Shown: in pieces, positions 61,549 to 64,000 of the stretch
Numbering within the stretch: position 1 is the first letter of the stretch
Layout: every line of letters begins with the position of its first letter
DNA from: a bacterium 1XD42-1
Lineage (GTDB): Bacteria; Bacillota; Clostridia; Oscillospirales; Ruminococcaceae
NCBI GenBank assembly: GCA_003612625.1
Contig: RAZJ01000012.1
Location: 1 to 64,000, forward strand
DNA: 64,000 nt
Direction of reading: 5' to 3'
Notes under the pieces: model-generated
The model's input: the letters and a program-made list of their open reading frames with translations, nothing else
The model's database searches: none
What the model was told of the DNA's origin: nothing
Translations under genes and position numbers: made by a program

Positions 61549-62498
61549 AAACAGATATTTTCAGAAACATATTTTTTCAGGAAATCCCTTACACAGGATT
61601 CATACCGTTCCGGATCTTTATGGTAGCTTTCTGCATGGCCTGCCTCACTGACCAATAAAAAGTATTTCTCAGATGTGCATGCTTCAAAATTGCGGCGACC
61701 CATCCAGCTCGGTACAAAATTATCTTCATCCCCATGAATAAACAAAATCGGGATTTCTGTCCGGGATACTTCTTCTGGAGCTGTGCAGTCCCGAAAACCA
61801 AAGCCTGCTTCCTTTTTTGCCATGCGTTCCGCTAAAGTCAAAACCGGAAACGGCGGCATATGATAATCCTTGCGTAAAATGGCGGCAAATATGTCCCAGG
61901 CACAAGTGAATCCACAATCCGCTATAATCCCTTTCACATAAGGCATTTTAAAGGAGCTTGCCATGAGCGCGGTTGCTGCCCCCATAGAAATGCCATGCAG
62001 AATAACAGAGCCTCCAAACCGTTTATAAGCCCATTCCGCCCAGTCCCGGCAGTCATACCGTTCCATACAGCCAAATCCGATATATTCCCCTTCGCTTTCT
62101 CCATGGGCGCGGGCATCTACCATTACCATGTTATAACCCAATGAATGGTAAAATGGCGCCAGTACCGCATATTGCGTAATGCCGCTGGTGGTATACCCAT
62201 GCAGGCAAAGCACGGTCCTTTTGGAAGGCTCTTCGGCCGGGAATACGGTTCCCGAAAGACGCAGCCCGTCAAAAGACTGGATCGAAACCTTTTCTATATT
62301 CTGGCTTTCCAGCCATACCCGCCGTTCCCGAATCAATGGAAGATATTTTTCCCAATCTTTTTCCACTTCTTTTTGGGTGTTGGAAATGCCTAAACAGCTC
62401 CGCACCATGGTACGATGAAATAAATACTTGGCTCCTGCCCATTCCGCAAGGGCTGCTCCGCCTACTGCCGCTGCCCCCATTGCCAGCCATTCCTTCAT
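61545..62498 (-). CDS. Membrane-anchored alpha/beta hydrolase
   Basis: ATG at 62498 is chosen because GGAGG lies nine bases upstream; the product is 317 residues. It has an N-terminal hydrophobic segment (about 5-20, AMGAAAVGGAALAEWAGA), then the hydrolase fold: HGYTTSG oxyanion loop, nucleophile Ser in HGISMGAATA, acid in HGDEDNFVPSWM and His in GHAESYHKD. Substrate unknown; the esterase/acyl hydrolase group with YfhR/BEM46-like pattern is closest. It is co-transcribed with the phosphopantetheinyl transferase. Confidence 0.85.
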   Translation of the reverse strand: MKEWLAMGAAAVGGAALAEWAGAKYLFHRTMVRSCLGISNTQKEVEKDWEKYLPLIRERRVWLESQNIEKVSIQSFDGLRLSGTVFPAEEPSKRTVLCLHGYTTSGITQYAVLAPFYHSLGYNMVMVDARAHGESEGEYIGFGCMERYDCRDWAEWAYKRFGGSVILHGISMGAATALMASSFKMPYVKGIIADCGFTCAWDIFAAILRKDYHMPPFPVLTLAERMAKKEAGFGFRDCTAPEEVSRTEIPILFIHGDEDNFVPSWMGRRNFEACTSEKYFLLVSEAGHAESYHKDPERYESCVRDFLKKYVSENICL

Positions 62499-62690
62499 CC
62501 TAAAACACCTCCACCAAATACTTGTCCCAAGCATACCACATATCTCTTTTTAACGCAAGGTGAAAACTGCCTTATTTTTTATCCCCCCGGCGGGATCGGA
62601 TTTCCCTGGGGCCCCTGTTCCAAAAATGAATCCTTTCCAGCTTTTTTGGCATCATATACCAAAATAATAGGATTTGATTTCCATATTTTA

Positions 62691-62709
62691 ACAAATATTT
62701 AGTATTTGT
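62691..62709. promoter_or_regulatory. Inverted repeat upstream of the secreted-protein promoter
   Basis: ACAAATA-N5-TATTTGT is an exact 7+7 dyad (62691-62709), 37 bp upstream of the -35. It may bind a regulator of the secreted protein or of the divergent hydrolase. Otherwise the 62499-62833 gap has no gene. Confidence 0.5.
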
Positions 62710-62745
62710 AAAGAAAAACGCACCAATTTTGGACAGTATTCTGGA

Positions 62746-62774
62746 TTGATTTTACCTAAAATCCGGTATATAAT
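62746..62774 (+). promoter_or_regulatory. Sigma-A promoter of the secreted protein gene
   Basis: TTGATT (62746-62751), 17 bp, TATAAT (62769-62774). Confidence 0.75.
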
Positions 62775-62833
62775 GGGGAAAACAGCTTGGTAAAATTCAC
62801 AAAAGAACCTGGAAAGGTGAGGCATGATAAATT

Positions 62834-64000
62834 GTGAAAAAATATAAAGGCTCTTTTAGGCTGTTTACCATAGCGGTGGCGATCCTGTTGTCCCAGTTTA
62901 CTGTTATTGCCTGGGGAGCTTCTCGAAATGCCGCAAGCCCTTTTACACATACGGTAACACTCTATACGGTATTCGGCGATTACCAGCAAATCGAAATTGA
63001 GGATGGAAAATCCTTCGCCGATTTGGGAAAAGAAGACCTGCTCCCTGACCCGCCGGATGAAATCCCCGGTGATGAGGCCCAATGGGTATGCTGGGCCGGC
63101 GGCATTACAAGAAAAGCCCTTCCCAACGAAATTATATTGGAATATGTCGAATATACGCCAGATACGCCTATCTATGATGATGTGGACATATTTCCCCTTT
63201 GGACTTATACATTCCAATTGCAGTATACACCCCTTTCTAATCCTATCAATGTGACGGTCCAAGCCGGAGAAGCTTTTATTTTAGAAGTGGCTCCTACCTA
63301 TCCCTATACTGTAACAAGCCCAAATGGAAATGATGCCATTCAATTATCTTATGCTTTTACTGGCTGGTATTACAAAGATTCCCAACAGGATTCGGAGGAT
63401 ACTTTTATCCCTTTTTATGGCGCTTTTACCGCTGAAAAACAAAACCAGTTCGTGATGGCCAAATGGGATGTGGAACCCAGCAATAAATATGAAATTACGC
63501 TCCGGCCTCATCCTGACGATCCTGTAAATCAGGAATTTACAGTAAAAAATATCGCGGAAGGTTCTACAATTTTAGAATTTCCTAAATGGGATATTCCCGG
63601 CCATTCCGGTTTGGAATGGCATTACCAGGACAGCCATACTGGACAGGATTTTGGCGTTTGGTCCTTTGGAGCAGAGGGCTTCCCCATCGATCGGGATCTG
63701 ACTTTTTATCCTGTCTATGATGAAGTGGAAAATTGTACCGTAAATTATTATAAGTTCTATGATAATAAAAATGATCCGCTGCTTTTAAAAAAAGATGCTG
63801 TCCCTTATGGGGCCTCCTTGCAAAAACCTGATATTTCTATTGCGGATTTTGATGAAACCCTTTCTGAAAATGGACAAACGGTTAAACTGCATTATCATTT
63901 TATTGGGGAATGGTCGAAAACCGCCAGTAATAGTGAGATTTGGATTTTTGAAAACAGCTTTGCTGAACCGGATAGGGTTACCCAATCCCATATCAATTTA
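62834..64000 (+). CDS. Secreted repeat protein, 3' end beyond the window
   Basis: GTG at 62834 opens a frame that runs without a stop to 64000 (389 codons). GGAAAGGTGAGG lies upstream. The N-terminus is a typical signal peptide (KKYKGSFRLFTIAVAILLSQ, hydrophobic to about residue 27, probable cleavage after AWGA). The remainder has repeats of the InlB (Listeria-Bacteroides) B-repeat style, for example FTGWYYKDSQQ and FVMAKWDVE, then YNYY-like VNYYKFYDNKNDP and HFIGEWSKT. It is likely a cell-surface or secreted adhesin-like protein; anchoring signals would lie beyond the window. Confidence 0.75.
   Translation, partial: MKKYKGSFRLFTIAVAILLSQFTVIAWGASRNAASPFTHTVTLYTVFGDYQQIEIEDGKSFADLGKEDLLPDPPDEIPGDEAQWVCWAGGITRKALPNEIILEYVEYTPDTPIYDDVDIFPLWTYTFQLQYTPLSNPINVTVQAGEAFILEVAPTYPYTVTSPNGNDAIQLSYAFTGWYYKDSQQDSEDTFIPFYGAFTAEKQNQFVMAKWDVEPSNKYEITLRPHPDDPVNQEFTVKNIAEGSTILEFPKWDIPGHSGLEWHYQDSHTGQDFGVWSFGAEGFPIDRDLTFYPVYDEVENCTVNYYKFYDNKNDPLLLKKDAVPYGASLQKPDISIADFDETLSENGQTVKLHYHFIGEWSKTASNSEIWIFENSFAEPDRVTQSHINL

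Noticed and set aside
1-64000. rRNA, tRNA and CRISPR arrays
   Set aside because: Scanning by eye gave no tRNA cloverleaf with a CCA end, no rRNA signature and no regularly spaced direct repeats.

Overview
The window reads as the chromosome of a spore-forming Gram-positive anaerobe, most likely class Clostridia (Oscillospirales-like). The evidence is spoIIE, a clostridial AbrB with a C-terminal zinc ribbon, a SpoVD/PBP2-type PBP with PASTA domains, ClpC with a UVR region, MraZ-led division genes, strong AGGAGG ribosome sites and frequent TTG starts. I saw no rRNA, tRNA or CRISPR array. The family assignment is inference.

Layout. 1-1.84 kb is decayed mobile DNA: an IS630-type transposase fragment with an A8 slippery site, a small ribbon-helix-helix-like protein and the C-terminal part of a large serine recombinase. 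1.9-12.7 kb (minus) is a division/cell-wall cluster in transcription order mraZ-rsmH-ftsL-PBP-murE-murF-mraY-ftsW-murG, with a sigma-A promoter and a three-repeat MraZ operator; murD and ftsQ are absent, and the mobile remnants begin where the cluster ends. clpC lies upstream on the same strand. 15.5-20.8 kb holds a Cys/Gly-rich mini-protein with a sporulation-type promoter, tag, and a coupled tyrA-aroB-aroA-aroC operon. 20.9-24.2 kb holds a HAD phosphatase and an amylosucrase-like GH13 enzyme that share the same palindromic operator, then a small membrane protein. 24.3-27.4 kb has two tandem radical SAM paralogues divergent from an HxlR regulator, then birA. 27.6-34.7 kb holds three uptake systems: an amino-acid ABC transporter, modABC behind a ModE-like dyad, and a FeoB-like protein with an altered G4 motif.

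34.8-50.9 kb contains a hypothetical protein, an EF-G paralogue, rlmB followed by a 950-residue protein that looks like a catalytically dead P1B-type ATPase with a Pro/Gln-rich N-terminus, an Ogg-type glycosylase, spoIIE, an XRE regulator with its own operator and leader terminator, a histidine phosphatase, leuB and a polytopic membrane protein. 50.9-62.5 kb contains abrB, trpS and an aminotransferase, an AIM24 protein, a FliD-like protein, proC, an XRE regulator, a FapA/DUF342 protein, cheY and cheX, a phosphopantetheinyl transferase and an alpha/beta hydrolase. The window ends inside a secreted repeat protein.

Most interesting: the pseudo-P-type ATPase (38160-41012); the small flagellar/chemotaxis-like set (FliD-like, FapA-like, CheY, CheX) with no visible flagellar genes; the operator shared by the HAD and GH13 genes; and several regulatory sites readable directly from the DNA (MraZ box, ModE-like dyad, Spo0A-type 21-bp-spaced promoter, sigma-K-like promoter). 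All functions are assigned from sequence motifs read by eye; no database search was run.
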